Below are positions 28,290-38,533 of a stretch of 64,000 nucleotides of DNA, piece by piece. Numbering within the stretch: the first letter of the stretch is position 1; each line of letters begins with the position of its first letter. The notes beneath the pieces were generated by a model that saw only the letters and a list, made by a program, of their open reading frames with translations, was not told where the DNA came from and ran no database searches. The position numbers were made by a program, and so were the translations under genes. This DNA is from Streptacidiphilus albus JL83. GTDB lineage: Bacteria > Actinomycetota > Actinomycetes > Streptomycetales > Streptomycetaceae. The stretch is taken from positions 2,542,001 through 2,606,000 of the forward strand of contig NZ_JQML01000001.1 in the NCBI RefSeq assembly GCF_000744705.1. Direction: 5' to 3'.

Positions 28290-28700
28290 TTACTGCCTCT
28301 CCGCGTATGCGTCGATCTTGCAGTCGATGATCAGAAGGGTGGCCTGGAGGTCGGCGATCCGCTGCCGGACCTCCTCGCGGTGCCGCACCAGCAGCTCGCG
28401 CCGGGCGGCGGCGGTGCACTCCCCCTCGCGGCGCAGCTCGGCGTAGCGGACCATGTCCGCCACCGGCATCGCGGTGAGCCGGAGCTTGCCCAGGAATTCC
28501 AGCCAGGCCAGGTCGCGGTCGCTGAAGCGCCGCTGGCCGGAGTGCGAGCGGGCCGGGTGCTCCAGCAAGCCGATCCGCTCGTACCAGCGCAGGGTGTGCG
28601 CGCTGAGTCCGGTGCGGCCGACGACCTGGCCGATGGTGTAGCGAGGGGTGTCGTCCTGGCTCCCCACCGGTTCCACGGGCAGTGCGACCGCGAGTGACAT
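28290..28700 (-). CDS. MerR-family transcriptional regulator
   Basis: The 136-residue protein has the MerR winged-helix (YTIGQVVGRTGLSAHTLRWYERIGLL, about 21-46), the second wing helix with RRFSDRDLAWLEFL, and a C-terminal dimerisation helix (90-130). One Cys (C95 region, GECTAAARR) and one near the end (IIDCKID) might sense, but they lack a metal-binding arrangement. The ATG at 28700 has GGAAGGAAG. It is first gene of a two-gene operon with the aldo/keto reductase. Confidence 0.9.
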   Translation of the reverse strand: MSLAVALPVEPVGSQDDTPRYTIGQVVGRTGLSAHTLRWYERIGLLEHPARSHSGQRRFSDRDLAWLEFLGKLRLTAMPVADMVRYAELRREGECTAAARRELLVRHREEVRQRIADLQATLLIIDCKIDAYAERQ

Positions 28701-28746
28701 CGCCGCTTCCTTCCGTCGTTCGTTCGTCTGACATCGAACCTACAGA

Positions 28747-28762
28747 GTTGGAGTGCACTCAA
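28747..28762. promoter_or_regulatory. Candidate MerR operator
   Basis: The perfect 10-bp palindrome GAGTGCACTC (28751-28760) with matching flanks lies 50 bp before the MerR start. It is a likely MerR-family operator in the spacer of the promoter. It sits between divergent genes, so it may also affect the hydrolase at 28813. Confidence 0.6.
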
Positions 28763-28812
28763 GGCAAGCGCTGCCGGAAGTCCGGCCGGGGGCGTTCGGT
28801 AGGTTGGGGGCC

Positions 28813-29640
28813 ATGGACAGCCTGCGGATGATCGATACATGGCCGGTGCCGACCGCTGCGGTCGCCGTGGTCCGGCGCGACGGCACCCTCGCCGGGAGCC
28901 ACGGACCGCAGCAGCACCCCTTCCCCCTCGCCTCGGTGACCAAGCCGCTCACCGCCTACGCGGTGCTGGTCGCGGTGGAGGAGGGCGCGCTGGAGCTGGA
29001 CGACCCGGCCGGCCCCGAGGGCTCGACCGTGCGCCACCTGCTGGCCCACACCTCCGGTCTCGCCTTCGACGAGAACCGCCCGATGGCCGCCCCCGGCACC
29101 CGCAGGCTCTACTCCAACGCCGGCTTCGACGTCCTCGCCGAGACCGTGGAGAAGGCCACCGGCATCCCGTTCCCCCAGTACGCCGCCGAGGCGGTGTTCG
29201 CCCCGCTCGGGATGGACGCCACCGTGCTCGACCCGGCCGCCAAGAGCCCGGCCGGCGCGGGCGGCCGGTCCACCGCCGCCGACCTGGCCCGCTTCGCCGC
29301 CGAGCTGCAGGCGCCGAGGGTGCTCGACCCGGCCACCCTGGCCGAGGCGACCGCCGTCGCCTTCCCCGGGCTGAGCGGCGTGCTGCCCGGCTTCGGCCAC
29401 CAGCGCCCCAACGACTGGGGCCTGGGCTTCGACCTGCGCGACCACAAGGCTCCGCACTGGATGGGCCTGGACAACTCCCCGACCGCCTTCGGCCACTTCG
29501 GCCAGAGCGGCACCTTCCTGTGGGTGGACCCGGAGGCCGGCGCGGCCTGCGTCGCGCTGACCGACCGCGACTTCGGCCCCTGGGCCGCCGAGCTCTGGCC
29601 TGCCTTCAGCGACGCCGTGCTGCGGGAGCTGCGGCACTGA
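28813..29640 (+). CDS. Serine hydrolase of the beta-lactamase/class C fold
   Basis: This 275-residue protein has the SVTK motif (nucleophile Ser, K), a YSN motif (TRRLYSNAGFD) and HFGQSGT in place of KTG. This fits the beta-lactamase-related serine hydrolase family (class C-like). There is no signal peptide, so it is probably cytoplasmic, an esterase or peptidase-like enzyme. It is divergent from the MerR gene across 112 bp. The ATG at 28813 is supported by alignment of the N-terminus with family starts. Confidence 0.85.
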   Translation: MDSLRMIDTWPVPTAAVAVVRRDGTLAGSHGPQQHPFPLASVTKPLTAYAVLVAVEEGALELDDPAGPEGSTVRHLLAHTSGLAFDENRPMAAPGTRRLYSNAGFDVLAETVEKATGIPFPQYAAEAVFAPLGMDATVLDPAAKSPAGAGGRSTAADLARFAAELQAPRVLDPATLAEATAVAFPGLSGVLPGFGHQRPNDWGLGFDLRDHKAPHWMGLDNSPTAFGHFGQSGTFLWVDPEAGAACVALTDRDFGPWAAELWPAFSDAVLRELRH

Positions 29641-29679
29641 GCCCGGCACCGGGGACGGCTGCTCCGGGCGGGCCGCCGC

Positions 29680-30435
29680 TCAGCCGTGGCGCAGACCCGA
29701 GTGCATCGCCCAGAGCAGCACCTCGACGCCGTCCGGACCGGCCACCGGACCGGCCGGAGCGGCCGCGCCGCTGATCCTGAGGCTGTCGCCGGGGCCCAGC
29801 TCCCGGCCGACCCCGCGCGGCCCGGGCTGCGTCCGGAAGCCGAAGCCGCCGCGGACCACGTGCAGGTAGCGGTAGGGCGCTTCCGGCAGCGCGGGCAGCG
29901 GACGGCCGGGCCCGGCCCGGAGCAGGTGCAGCGCCGCGTCGCCGCGCCGCAGCCGGGCGCCGGACACCAGCAGCGAGGCGTCCTCGTCGACGGCGCCCAG
30001 CGCATAGGCGGGCTCGGCGCCGAAGACCTCCGGCTGGAGCCAGAACTGCACGAACCGCACCGGCTCCGTCGCACCGGCGACATTCCTCTCGCTGTGGCTG
30101 ACCCCGCTGCCGGCGCTGAGGTACTGCAGCCGACCGGGTCGGACGATCGCGGCATGCCCCCGGTCGTCCCGGTGCGCCAGCGCGCCCTCGACCACCCAGG
30201 TCAGGATCTCGGTGTCGCGGTGCCGGTGCGGAGCGAAGCCGGCTCCGGGCGCCAGCAGCTCCTCGTTGCAGGCCAGCAGCGCCCCGAAGTGGGTGTTGGC
30301 CGGGTCGTAGTGCCCGGAGAAGGAGAACGCGTGCCGGGTCAGCACGCCGGGCTCCGGGGCGGAGGTGTGGCGCTCCTCGGCGCGGTGCACCGTCAACGCG
30401 GGCGCGGGCGGCTCTTCCGGGGTCCGTTCAGGCAT
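29680..30435 (-). CDS. Pirin-family cupin protein
   Basis: The 251-residue protein has the bicupin pirin pattern. HRAEER at the start is followed by SGHYDPANTHFG and the metal-binding FAPHRHRDTEILTWVVEG with His pairs and Glu. QYLSAGSGVSHSE then gives another His. Members act as quercetinases or Fe-dependent regulators. It stands alone and converges with the serine hydrolase gene. Confidence 0.85.
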   Translation of the reverse strand: MPERTPEEPPAPALTVHRAEERHTSAPEPGVLTRHAFSFSGHYDPANTHFGALLACNEELLAPGAGFAPHRHRDTEILTWVVEGALAHRDDRGHAAIVRPGRLQYLSAGSGVSHSERNVAGATEPVRFVQFWLQPEVFGAEPAYALGAVDEDASLLVSGARLRRGDAALHLLRAGPGRPLPALPEAPYRYLHVVRGGFGFRTQPGPRGVGRELGPGDSLRISGAAAPAGPVAGPDGVEVLLWAMHSGLRHG

Positions 30436-30575
30436 GCCCCGACGCTATCGTCCCGGCCGGGTGCACGGCCCGACGGCACGTCCGCCACCCGCACAGCCCC
30501 GCTGTGACCGTTGCCACGCGGCGCATCCGTGCTGCTCGGCGCTCGGACCGCCCCGCGTAGGGCAGGCTTGGACCC

Positions 30576-31997
30576 GTGCCTGCCGCCCCTGCGAAGAAGT
30601 CAACGCCGACGACCGATCCGGCCACCGACCCGAAGGCCACGTCGAGGCCCGCCTCGAAGACCTCCGCGAAGTCCCGGGCGAAGACGGTCCCCAAGGCTGC
30701 CGCCGACCGGCCCACCGCCGAGGACACCGCCGCCGAGGAGACCACCGCCGAGGAGGCCACCGCCGCTCCCCCGCACCGGGGCTCCCCGCGCGGGACGGCC
30801 ATAGAGCGCCGGACCGCCGCCGAACGGGCGGAACGGCACGCCGCCACCCTGAAGCGGCTGGAGCGCGCCGCCGGGAAGCTCTCCACCGCCGCCATCGCGC
30901 GGATGGACGAGAACCTCTCCTGGTACCGCAACATGCCGCCGGAGCACCGCTCCTGGATCGGCCTGGTCGCCCAGGCCGGCATCGCCGCCTTCACCGAGTG
31001 GTTCCGCCACCCGGAGGCCCCCCAGGCGATCAGCACGGACGTCTTCGGCACCGCGCCGCGCGAGCTGACCCGGGCGGTGACGCTGCGTCAGACCGTGGAG
31101 ATGATCCGGACCACCATCGAGGTGGTCGAGGAGGCCATCGACGAGGTCGCCTCCCCCGGCGGCGAGGACGGGCTGCGCGAGGCGGTCCTGGTCTACGCCC
31201 GGGAGATCGCCTTCGCCACCGCCCAGGTCTACGCCCAGGCGGCGGAGGCGCGCGGCGCCTGGGACGCCCGGCTGGAGGCCCTGGTCGTCAACTCGCTGCT
31301 CTCCGGCGACGCGGACGAGGGCGTGCTGTCCCGGGCCGCCGCGCTGGGCTGGGGCTCGCCGGACCGGGTCATGGTGGTGATGGGCAGCGCCCCGGCCGGG
31401 GACAGCGAGCTGGTGGTCGAGGCCATCCGCCGGGCCTCCCGGCACGCCAAGCTGCACGTGCTGACCGGGGTGCTGGGCTCGCGTCTGGTGGTCGTGGTCG
31501 GCGACGGCGGGCGCAAGCCGGAGCGGGTCTTCGACCCGGTCCCGGCCGCGCGGGCGCTGATCGGCCAGTTCGCGGCGGGTCCGGTGGTCATCGGCCCGAT
31601 CGTCGGCGACCTGCTGTCCGCGACCCGCTCGGCCCAGGCCGCCGCCGCCGGGCTGAAGGCCTGCGCGGCCTGGCCGGACGCCCCGCGCCCGGTGCTCGCC
31701 GACGACCTGCTGCCGGAACGGGCGCTGGCCGGCGACCCGGCGGCGCGGCGCCAACTGGTCGAGGAGATCTACACCCCGCTGGACGAGGCCGGATCGGCGC
31801 TGCTCGACACCCTCTCCGTCTACCTGGAGCAGGCGTCCTCGTTGGAGGGCGCGGCCCGGATGCTGTTCGTGCACCCGAACACCGTCCGCTACCGGCTGCG
31901 ACGTGTGACCGATGTCACCGGCTACGCTCCCTCCGACGTGCGTTCGGCCTTCACCCTGCGCATCGCCCTGGCGCTGGGGCGACTCCAAGCAGGGTGA
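30576..31997 (+). CDS. fasR: PucR/FasR-type regulator of fatty acid synthesis
   Basis: The 473-residue protein ends with the PucR-type helix-turn-helix (MLFVHPNTVRYRLRRVTDVTGY). Upstream it has a GGDEF-like domain and a long N-terminal domain (about 75-290) including ENLSWYRNMPPEHRSWIGLVAQAGI, known from FasR in Streptomyces. Its place directly before fabD matches the FasR position. The first 65 residues are a low-complexity Ala/Thr/Lys/Glu tail, probably disordered. The GTG at 30576 may be leaderless (a CAGGCT -10-like box lies 7 nt away). Confidence 0.88.
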   Translation: MPAAPAKKSTPTTDPATDPKATSRPASKTSAKSRAKTVPKAAADRPTAEDTAAEETTAEEATAAPPHRGSPRGTAIERRTAAERAERHAATLKRLERAAGKLSTAAIARMDENLSWYRNMPPEHRSWIGLVAQAGIAAFTEWFRHPEAPQAISTDVFGTAPRELTRAVTLRQTVEMIRTTIEVVEEAIDEVASPGGEDGLREAVLVYAREIAFATAQVYAQAAEARGAWDARLEALVVNSLLSGDADEGVLSRAAALGWGSPDRVMVVMGSAPAGDSELVVEAIRRASRHAKLHVLTGVLGSRLVVVVGDGGRKPERVFDPVPAARALIGQFAAGPVVIGPIVGDLLSATRSAQAAAAGLKACAAWPDAPRPVLADDLLPERALAGDPAARRQLVEEIYTPLDEAGSALLDTLSVYLEQASSLEGAARMLFVHPNTVRYRLRRVTDVTGYAPSDVRSAFTLRIALALGRLQAG

Positions 31998-32100
31998 GCT
32001 GCACAAATATGCTCCTGTAGGGAATCCACAACTGCGGCTGCGGTTCTTCGTGGCCGTCCCCACCCGCGCCCGGTGGCCCCGTCGAGAGAAGGTTGGTTCT
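31998..32100 (+). promoter_or_regulatory. fasR-fabD intergenic promoter region
   Basis: 103 bp between fasR and fabD carry an imperfect dyad TGTAGGGAATCCACA (32016-32030) and a GAAGG ribosome site at the end. FasR is known to act at the fab promoter in Streptomyces; this dyad is the best candidate site visible, but I cannot confirm it. Confidence 0.4.
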
Positions 32101-33045
32101 GTGCTCGTAATCGTTGCTCCCGGACAAGGCGCTCAGACGCCCGGATTCCTCGCCCCCTGGTTGGAGGTCGAGGGCGTGGCCGACCGCCTGCACTGGTGGT
32201 CCGCCGTGGCCGGGCTCGACCTGGTGCACTACGGCACCGAGGCGGACGCGGAGACCATCAAGGACACCGCCGTCGCCCAGCCGCTGCTGGTCGCGGCCGG
32301 ACTGGCCGCCGCGCACGCGCTGCTTCCCGGCGCCGCGCAGCTGGGGCGGGTCGGCGCGGTCGCCGGACACAGCGTCGGTGAGATCACCACCGCGGTGCTC
32401 TCCGGGGTGCTGTCCGCCGAGTCGGCGATGGCCTTCGTGCGCCAGCGCGGGCTGGCCATGGCCGGCGCCGCGGCCACCACCGCGACCGGGATGTGCGCCG
32501 TTCTCGGCGGCGACCCGGACGAGGTGACGGCCAAGCTCGCCGAGTACGGACTGACCGCTGCCAACAACAACGGCGGCGGCCAGATCGTCGCCGCCGGCAC
32601 GCTGGAGCAGTTGGCGGCCTTCAAGGCCGACCCCCCGGCCAAGGCCCGGCTGATCAGCCTGTCCGTGGCCGGCGCCTTCCACACCTCGCACATGGCCCCC
32701 GGCGTGGACCGGCTGGCCCGGATCGCCCCCGGCATCCCGGTCGCCGACCCGGCCGTGCCCTACGTGTCGAACGCCGACGGCAAGACCGTCGACGGTGGCA
32801 CGGAGGTGCTGGCGCGGCTGGTCTCGCAGGTCTCCAACCCGGTCCGCTGGGACCTCTGCATGGAGGCGCTGGAGCGCCTGGGCGCGACCGCGGTGATCGA
32901 GGTCCCACCTGCTGGGACGCTGACCAACCTGGTTAAGCGGAACCTGAAGGGGGTGGCTACCCTCGCCCTCAAGACTCCCGCCGACCTGGACCGGGCCCGT
33001 GAGTTGATCGCCGAGCACGCCATTCCCGAGGGGGACGCCGTATGA
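32101..33045 (+). CDS. fabD: Malonyl-CoA:ACP transacylase
   Basis: This 314-residue enzyme loads malonyl groups from CoA to ACP. The nucleophile is in AGHSVGE (S91), the N-terminal VAPGQGAQTPG forms the oxyanion region, and the catalytic His is in GAFHTSHM (H194). The GTG at 32101 has GAAGG upstream. The stop overlaps the fabH start by 4 bp (ATGA), so translation is coupled. Length and motif order are normal. Confidence 0.97.
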   Translation: MLVIVAPGQGAQTPGFLAPWLEVEGVADRLHWWSAVAGLDLVHYGTEADAETIKDTAVAQPLLVAAGLAAAHALLPGAAQLGRVGAVAGHSVGEITTAVLSGVLSAESAMAFVRQRGLAMAGAAATTATGMCAVLGGDPDEVTAKLAEYGLTAANNNGGGQIVAAGTLEQLAAFKADPPAKARLISLSVAGAFHTSHMAPGVDRLARIAPGIPVADPAVPYVSNADGKTVDGGTEVLARLVSQVSNPVRWDLCMEALERLGATAVIEVPPAGTLTNLVKRNLKGVATLALKTPADLDRARELIAEHAIPEGDAV

Positions 33046-34148
33046 CCGCACAGCCTTCCGACGCACAGCCGACCGGCGGTTCCTCGGACTCCGCCGAGTC
33101 CCCGAGCGTCCCGCAGATACAGGCCGGAACCGGTGCCGCGTTCGCCCGGATCATGGGCGTGGGCGGCTACCGCCCGGTCCGGGTGATCCCGAACTCCGAG
33201 GTGCTGGAGTGGATCGACTCCTCCGACGAGTGGATCCGCACCCGCAGCGGCATCACCGAGCGCCGCTGGGCCGGGCCCGAGGAGACCGTCGCGGAGATGT
33301 CCGTGCAGGCCGCCGGGAAGGCCATCGCCCAGGCCGGGATCGCCCCCGAGCAGATCGGCGCGGTGATCGTGGCCACCGTCTCGCACCTCAAGCAGACCCC
33401 GGCCATCGCCACCGAGATCGCCCTGCGGCTCGGCTGCGGCACCGCCCCCGCCTTCGACATCTCGGCCGCCTGCGCCGGCTTCGGCTACGGCCTCGGCATC
33501 GCCGACGGCCTGGTCCGCAGCGGCAGCGCCGAGTACGTCGTGGTGATCGGCGTCGAGCGGCTGTCCGACCTGACCGACGTCACCGACCGCTCCACCGCCT
33601 TCATCTTCGGCGACGGCGCGGGCGCGGCCGTGGTCGGCCCCTCGGACACCCCCGGCATCGGCAAGCTGGTCTGGGGCTCGGACGGCGCCCAGAAGGACGT
33701 CATCAGCCAGACCGAGGCCTGGGACACCGCCTTCGGCAAGGTCGACGCGGTGAACGGCCCGAGCGAGGCCCACGAGGAGGGCACCAGCAGCTGGCCGGCG
33801 CTGCGGATGGAGGGCCAGGCGGTCTTCCGCTGGGCCGTCTGGGACATGGCCAAGGCCGCGCAGAAGGCGCTGGACGCCGCCGGGATCACCGCCGACCAGT
33901 TGGGCGCGTTCATCCCGCACCAGGCCAACATGCGGATCATCGATGCCATGATCAAGGCGCTGAAGCTGCCGCCGAACATCCCGGTGGCCCGCGACATCGC
34001 GGAGACCGGGAACACCTCGGCCGCCTCGATCCCGCTGGCCATGGAGCGGATGCTGCAGACCGGTGAGGCCAAGAGCGGCGACCTGGCGCTGATCATCGGC
34101 TTCGGGGCGGGTCTGGTCTACGCCGCGACAGTCGTTACCCTCCCCTAG
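33042..34148 (+). CDS. fabH: Beta-ketoacyl-ACP synthase III
   Basis: This 368-residue initiation condensing enzyme joins acyl-CoA with malonyl-ACP. The triad is Cys (ISAACAGFGYG, C144), His (PHQANMRI, H294) and Asn (ETGNTS, N325). The family start (RIMGVGGYRPVRVIPN) begins only at about residue 36; the first 30 residues (Ser/Pro/Gln-rich) are an extension of the usual 330-340-residue FabH. In Streptomyces FabH tends to prefer branched acyl-CoA primers. Confidence 0.97.
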   Translation: MTAQPSDAQPTGGSSDSAESPSVPQIQAGTGAAFARIMGVGGYRPVRVIPNSEVLEWIDSSDEWIRTRSGITERRWAGPEETVAEMSVQAAGKAIAQAGIAPEQIGAVIVATVSHLKQTPAIATEIALRLGCGTAPAFDISAACAGFGYGLGIADGLVRSGSAEYVVVIGVERLSDLTDVTDRSTAFIFGDGAGAAVVGPSDTPGIGKLVWGSDGAQKDVISQTEAWDTAFGKVDAVNGPSEAHEEGTSSWPALRMEGQAVFRWAVWDMAKAAQKALDAAGITADQLGAFIPHQANMRIIDAMIKALKLPPNIPVARDIAETGNTSAASIPLAMERMLQTGEAKSGDLALIIGFGAGLVYAATVVTLP

Positions 34149-34228
34149 TACCACCCGCACCACCACCGACGACCGTGACCCGCACTCCCGCGGATCACGG
34201 GGAGCGCACAACAAGAAGGAGTGCCGAC

Positions 34229-34471
34229 ATGGCCACCAAGGACGAGGTCCTTTCCGGTCTCGCGGAGATCGTCAACGAGATCGCCGGGATCCCGGCCGAG
34301 GACGTCGAGCTGGACAAGTCGTTCACCGACGACCTGGACGTCGACTCGCTGTCCATGGTCGAGGTCGTCGTCGCCGCTGAAGAGCGCTTCGACGTCAAGA
34401 TCCCGGACGACGAGGTCAAGAACCTCAAGACCGTCGGCGACGCAGTGGACTACATCCTCAAGCACGCCTGA
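34229..34471 (+). CDS. acpP: Acyl carrier protein
   Basis: This 80-residue acidic four-helix carrier has the phosphopantetheine site at S40 in DVDSLSMVE. The ATG at 34229 has AAGAAGGAG nine bases upstream. It lies 80 bp after fabH and 133 bp before fabF, the standard Streptomyces type II fatty acid synthase order. A hairpin follows, which may set ACP expression higher than that of fabF. Confidence 0.98.
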   Translation: MATKDEVLSGLAEIVNEIAGIPAEDVELDKSFTDDLDVDSLSMVEVVVAAEERFDVKIPDDEVKNLKTVGDAVDYILKHA

Positions 34472-34502
34472 GTCCTGAGTCCGAGTCCGAACTCTGGATG
34501 AG

Positions 34503-34528
34503 GGGGCACCCCGTCCGCGGGGTGCCCC
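34503..34528. terminator. Hairpin between acpP and fabF (attenuator candidate)
   Basis: An 11-bp perfect stem (34503-34513 with 34518-34528) and a 4-nt loop lie 31 bp after acpP. There is no T-run. It may partially terminate transcription or stabilise the upstream message, allowing excess ACP over FabF. Confidence 0.65.
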
Positions 34529-34604
34529 ACCCCCCGTACCTCTCAACCCGACACAACCGGCCCTTCATGCCCTCCGGGCAGACGCAGACGTGGGAGAAAC
34601 AGCA

Positions 34605-35870
<1,266 letters not shown>

Positions 35871-35979
35871 CCGCCGCCTGACCGCCGCCGGGCCCGCCCG
35901 GCCGCCACGCTCCCGCGCCCCGCACGGACCACCCGTGCGGGGCGCGGCGCGTTCCGGAGCGGCGACCGTGACGCACGAA

Positions 35980-36016
35980 CCGGGGCCCGGTGGAGGATTC
36001 CTCCACCGGGCCCCGG
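35980..36016. terminator. Bidirectional terminator between fabF and the first sedolisin gene
   Basis: A perfect 17-bp inverted repeat with a 3-nt loop lies between converging genes. A very similar hairpin (38484-38520) follows the second sedolisin gene, so the pair appears to have been duplicated together with its terminator. Confidence 0.88.
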
Positions 36017-36064
36017 CGTCATGAGCGGTGCGGTACTGCGTGCTGCTGCACTACTGGCGAATCG

Positions 36065-38101
36065 TTACTTCTCGAACGACTCCAGGTAGGCCGCCGTCGG
36101 CGAGCCGACGCCGGTGGCGTCGTCGTAGCCGGGGGTGGCGGTCAGGCCGTAGTCACGACCGAAGGCGACCAGCTGGGCGCCGAGGCTCCCGTTGACCATG
36201 CCCGGGTCGAAGACCGCGCTCAGCGGCGGCTGGCCGTTCAGCGCCGTCTTGTTGACGACGTCGTAGAAGTCCTTGCTGCCGTAGCGCGAGTAGATCGCCG
36301 GGTTGGCGAAGCCGAAGGCGCGGTGCGCCGCCTGCATGGCGTCGGCCTGCACAGCGGTGAACTCCGGGGAGGAGACGCTGGTGCCGCCGTAGCCGCCCTC
36401 GCTGTACGGGCTGCCGTCGGAGAAGCCGACCAGGACCGAGGTGAACAGGTCGCCGTTCATCGCCACGTCCGGGGTGACCCGCTGCGCGGTGGTGCTGGCG
36501 GCACCGGTCATCAGGGTGTGCGACAGGCTGCTCGGCACGATGCCGACCTGGTAGAACGGCTGGGCGAAGTAGGCACTGGTGCCACCGCCGCCGCCGAAGA
36601 AGAACTGACCGGGCAGCGGGCTCCAGCCCTTGCCGTTGGCGGTCAGGTTCGACACCAGCGAGCCCATGTCGGTCTCGGACTTGAAGCCGCCCTTGGCGTT
36701 GGACACCTCGAGCGCCGCACCGCCGACATCGGTCACCCACGGGTCGGAGGACGGGTACTCCGCCTGCGCCTGGGTGGTGCTCGGGTCGCAGTTGACGCCG
36801 GTCGCCGCGGCGGCCGGGGAGTCGTTGCCGCAGTCGCCCGCGGAGAAGTCGAAGCCGATGCCCTCGGCCGCGCCCTCCTGGAAGATCTGCTCGTACGCGG
36901 CGATCGAGGTCGGGGACTCGCCGTCGCCCGCAGCGTTGGAGTACATGATGCCGGCCCACGAGTTGGACACGATGTCCGCGAGGTGGCCGTCGACGATCTT
37001 GGCCAGCGCGGCCGAGAGGTCGTTGTCGTTGCAGGAGTTGGCGCCGACGTAGACGACGTTGGCGTCCGGGGCGAGCCCGTGCGTCATCTCGACGTCCAGG
37101 GCCTCCTCGGGGGCCCAACCGGCGGCACCCTGGCAGGCGTCGAGGCTGTTCCAGTCCGCCGGGGTGACGTCCTCGGTGTACTGGCCCTTGCGGAACGCCT
37201 TGTCACCGTGGTTGGTGGCGTACTGGTTGGCGTCGGCGAGCATCGTCGAGGAGCCGTAGGCGTCCACGATGGCGACGGTGACACCCTTGCCGGTCAGCCC
37301 GGTCTTGGTGATCCCGTAGGCCTCGCGCAGCTGCGCCGGGTCGAGGGCGCACTGGTCGTAGTAGGTCGAGTCGGTGTAGCCGCGCGGGGCGCCGACCGCC
37401 TTCTTCGAGTCCCAGCTGGTGGAGCAGGTGGCCGTGGTCGCCAGCCCGCCCTTGGACGCCGAGGCGCCGGTGGCCCGCGCCAGGGCGCTGACCGGGACCG
37501 CCTGCGACTTCACGGTGGGGGTACCGGAGTTGAGGCCGGTCACGCCGAGCACGTAGGAGGCCACGGAGGCCGGGACGACCGCGTTGCTCGCCGGGGCGCG
37601 CAGGGTCTGGCCCTTGATGTCGTAGCTGTGCAGCGTGGTGCCGAAGGCCACCTTCATCTGCGCGGCGGTGCCGCTGACGTTGATGGCGTGCTCGGTGGGG
37701 GTACCGACGATGTGCAGGCCGGCCTTGGTCAGCCAGAGCCGGACGGCGGCGATCTGCTGCGGGGTGGCCAGGTACTCGGACTTGATCTGGGCGGCACTCA
37801 GGAAGTGGCCGTAGAGGGCGTTGCCCGGGGTGGAGGCGGCCGTGGCGTACGCGGCCAGACCGGCGGCGTTCGAGGCGGCCAGGTAGACCGTGGCAGTGCT
37901 CTGCGTCGCGGCCGGGACGGCGCCCTTGTCGGCGGCGGCGGTCGCCCACTGCGGGTGCGAACCCGGGAGCACCTTCGCCTGCGGAGCGGCGGCGGCGGGG
38001 GCCGCCTGCGAGGGCGAGGCCAGGGCCAGGGTGCCGGTCGCCAGGGCCAGCGAGGCCACGGCCACGGTGCCTATGCGGGTGCGCCGTCCACGGGAGGACA
38101 T
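36065..38101 (-). CDS. Secreted S53 sedolisin (kumamolisin-like), copy 1
   Basis: This 678-residue secreted protease has a signal peptide (RIGTVAVASLALATGTLALASPSQA), an activation prodomain (about 41-215) and a catalytic domain. The catalytic residues are E332/D336 (PEEALDVE), oxyanion D423 (SAGDCG) and S575 (GGTSVSSP). The C-terminal Ca site is DDATGVGSP. Sedolisins are acid-active subtilisin-fold enzymes. The ATG at 38101 is annotated, but its ribosome site is poor; ATT at 38113 has GGAG six bases upstream and is shared with the second copy. A neighbouring paralogue lies 430 bp away on the same strand. Confidence 0.93.
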   Translation of the reverse strand: MSSRGRRTRIGTVAVASLALATGTLALASPSQAAPAAAAPQAKVLPGSHPQWATAAADKGAVPAATQSTATVYLAASNAAGLAAYATAASTPGNALYGHFLSAAQIKSEYLATPQQIAAVRLWLTKAGLHIVGTPTEHAINVSGTAAQMKVAFGTTLHSYDIKGQTLRAPASNAVVPASVASYVLGVTGLNSGTPTVKSQAVPVSALARATGASASKGGLATTATCSTSWDSKKAVGAPRGYTDSTYYDQCALDPAQLREAYGITKTGLTGKGVTVAIVDAYGSSTMLADANQYATNHGDKAFRKGQYTEDVTPADWNSLDACQGAAGWAPEEALDVEMTHGLAPDANVVYVGANSCNDNDLSAALAKIVDGHLADIVSNSWAGIMYSNAAGDGESPTSIAAYEQIFQEGAAEGIGFDFSAGDCGNDSPAAAATGVNCDPSTTQAQAEYPSSDPWVTDVGGAALEVSNAKGGFKSETDMGSLVSNLTANGKGWSPLPGQFFFGGGGGTSAYFAQPFYQVGIVPSSLSHTLMTGAASTTAQRVTPDVAMNGDLFTSVLVGFSDGSPYSEGGYGGTSVSSPEFTAVQADAMQAAHRAFGFANPAIYSRYGSKDFYDVVNKTALNGQPPLSAVFDPGMVNGSLGAQLVAFGRDYGLTATPGYDDATGVGSPTAAYLESFEK

Positions 38102-38194
38102 GGTTTCGGAAATGACGACTCCAGGAGTGATGGTCCGTCAGGACATGGGGGGAGGTGCACCCCATGTGAACGCTCGTTCGGAGTGCTCAGGTGA

Positions 38195-38224
38195 TGTGTA
38201 CACGGGGTGAGAATTGAGGCGCAA
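38195..38224 (-). promoter_or_regulatory. Promoter of sedolisin copy 1
   Basis: On the minus strand TTGCGC (38219-38224) and TACACA (38195-38200) are spaced 18 bp. The same elements with the same spacing precede copy 2, where the -10 reads TACATA. The leader to the ATG is about 85-90 nt. Confidence 0.65.
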
Positions 38225-38483
38225 GAGGTTCACCCGAAGTACTGCCGAAACTGTCACCACGGCCAGTGGATGCAACATCCGGTTCACCTCCGCGATATAT
38301 GACGAGACAGCAGGTGGGAGGCCCTTCAGGGGTTCCGGCGCGCAGGAAAGGCGCTGTTTGTCGACTCTGTGACGAATGGTCGATTCGAGCGGAACGGTCC
38401 CCGGAGGAAATCCGTGGGAACTCCTCGTGGATATTCCGGACAGTCCGGCTATTTCGACGGGACGCCGACCCCGCCGGAACGCG
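38225..38483. other. Intergenic spacer between the two sedolisin units
   Basis: About 260 bp, less GC-rich than the surroundings, between the promoter of copy 1 and the terminator of copy 2. I see no gene or repeat in it. Confidence 0.45.
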
Positions 38484-38520
38484 CCGGGGCCCGGCGGAGG
38501 AGTTCTCCGCCGGGCCCCGG
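38484..38520. terminator. Terminator of sedolisin copy 2
   Basis: A perfect 16-bp GC-rich stem with a 5-nt loop lies 14 bp after the stop of copy 2 on the minus strand. Its arms (CCGGGGCCCGGyGGAG) match those of the hairpin at 35980-36016. Confidence 0.85.
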
Positions 38521-38533
38521 TCCTGCCGTCGGA

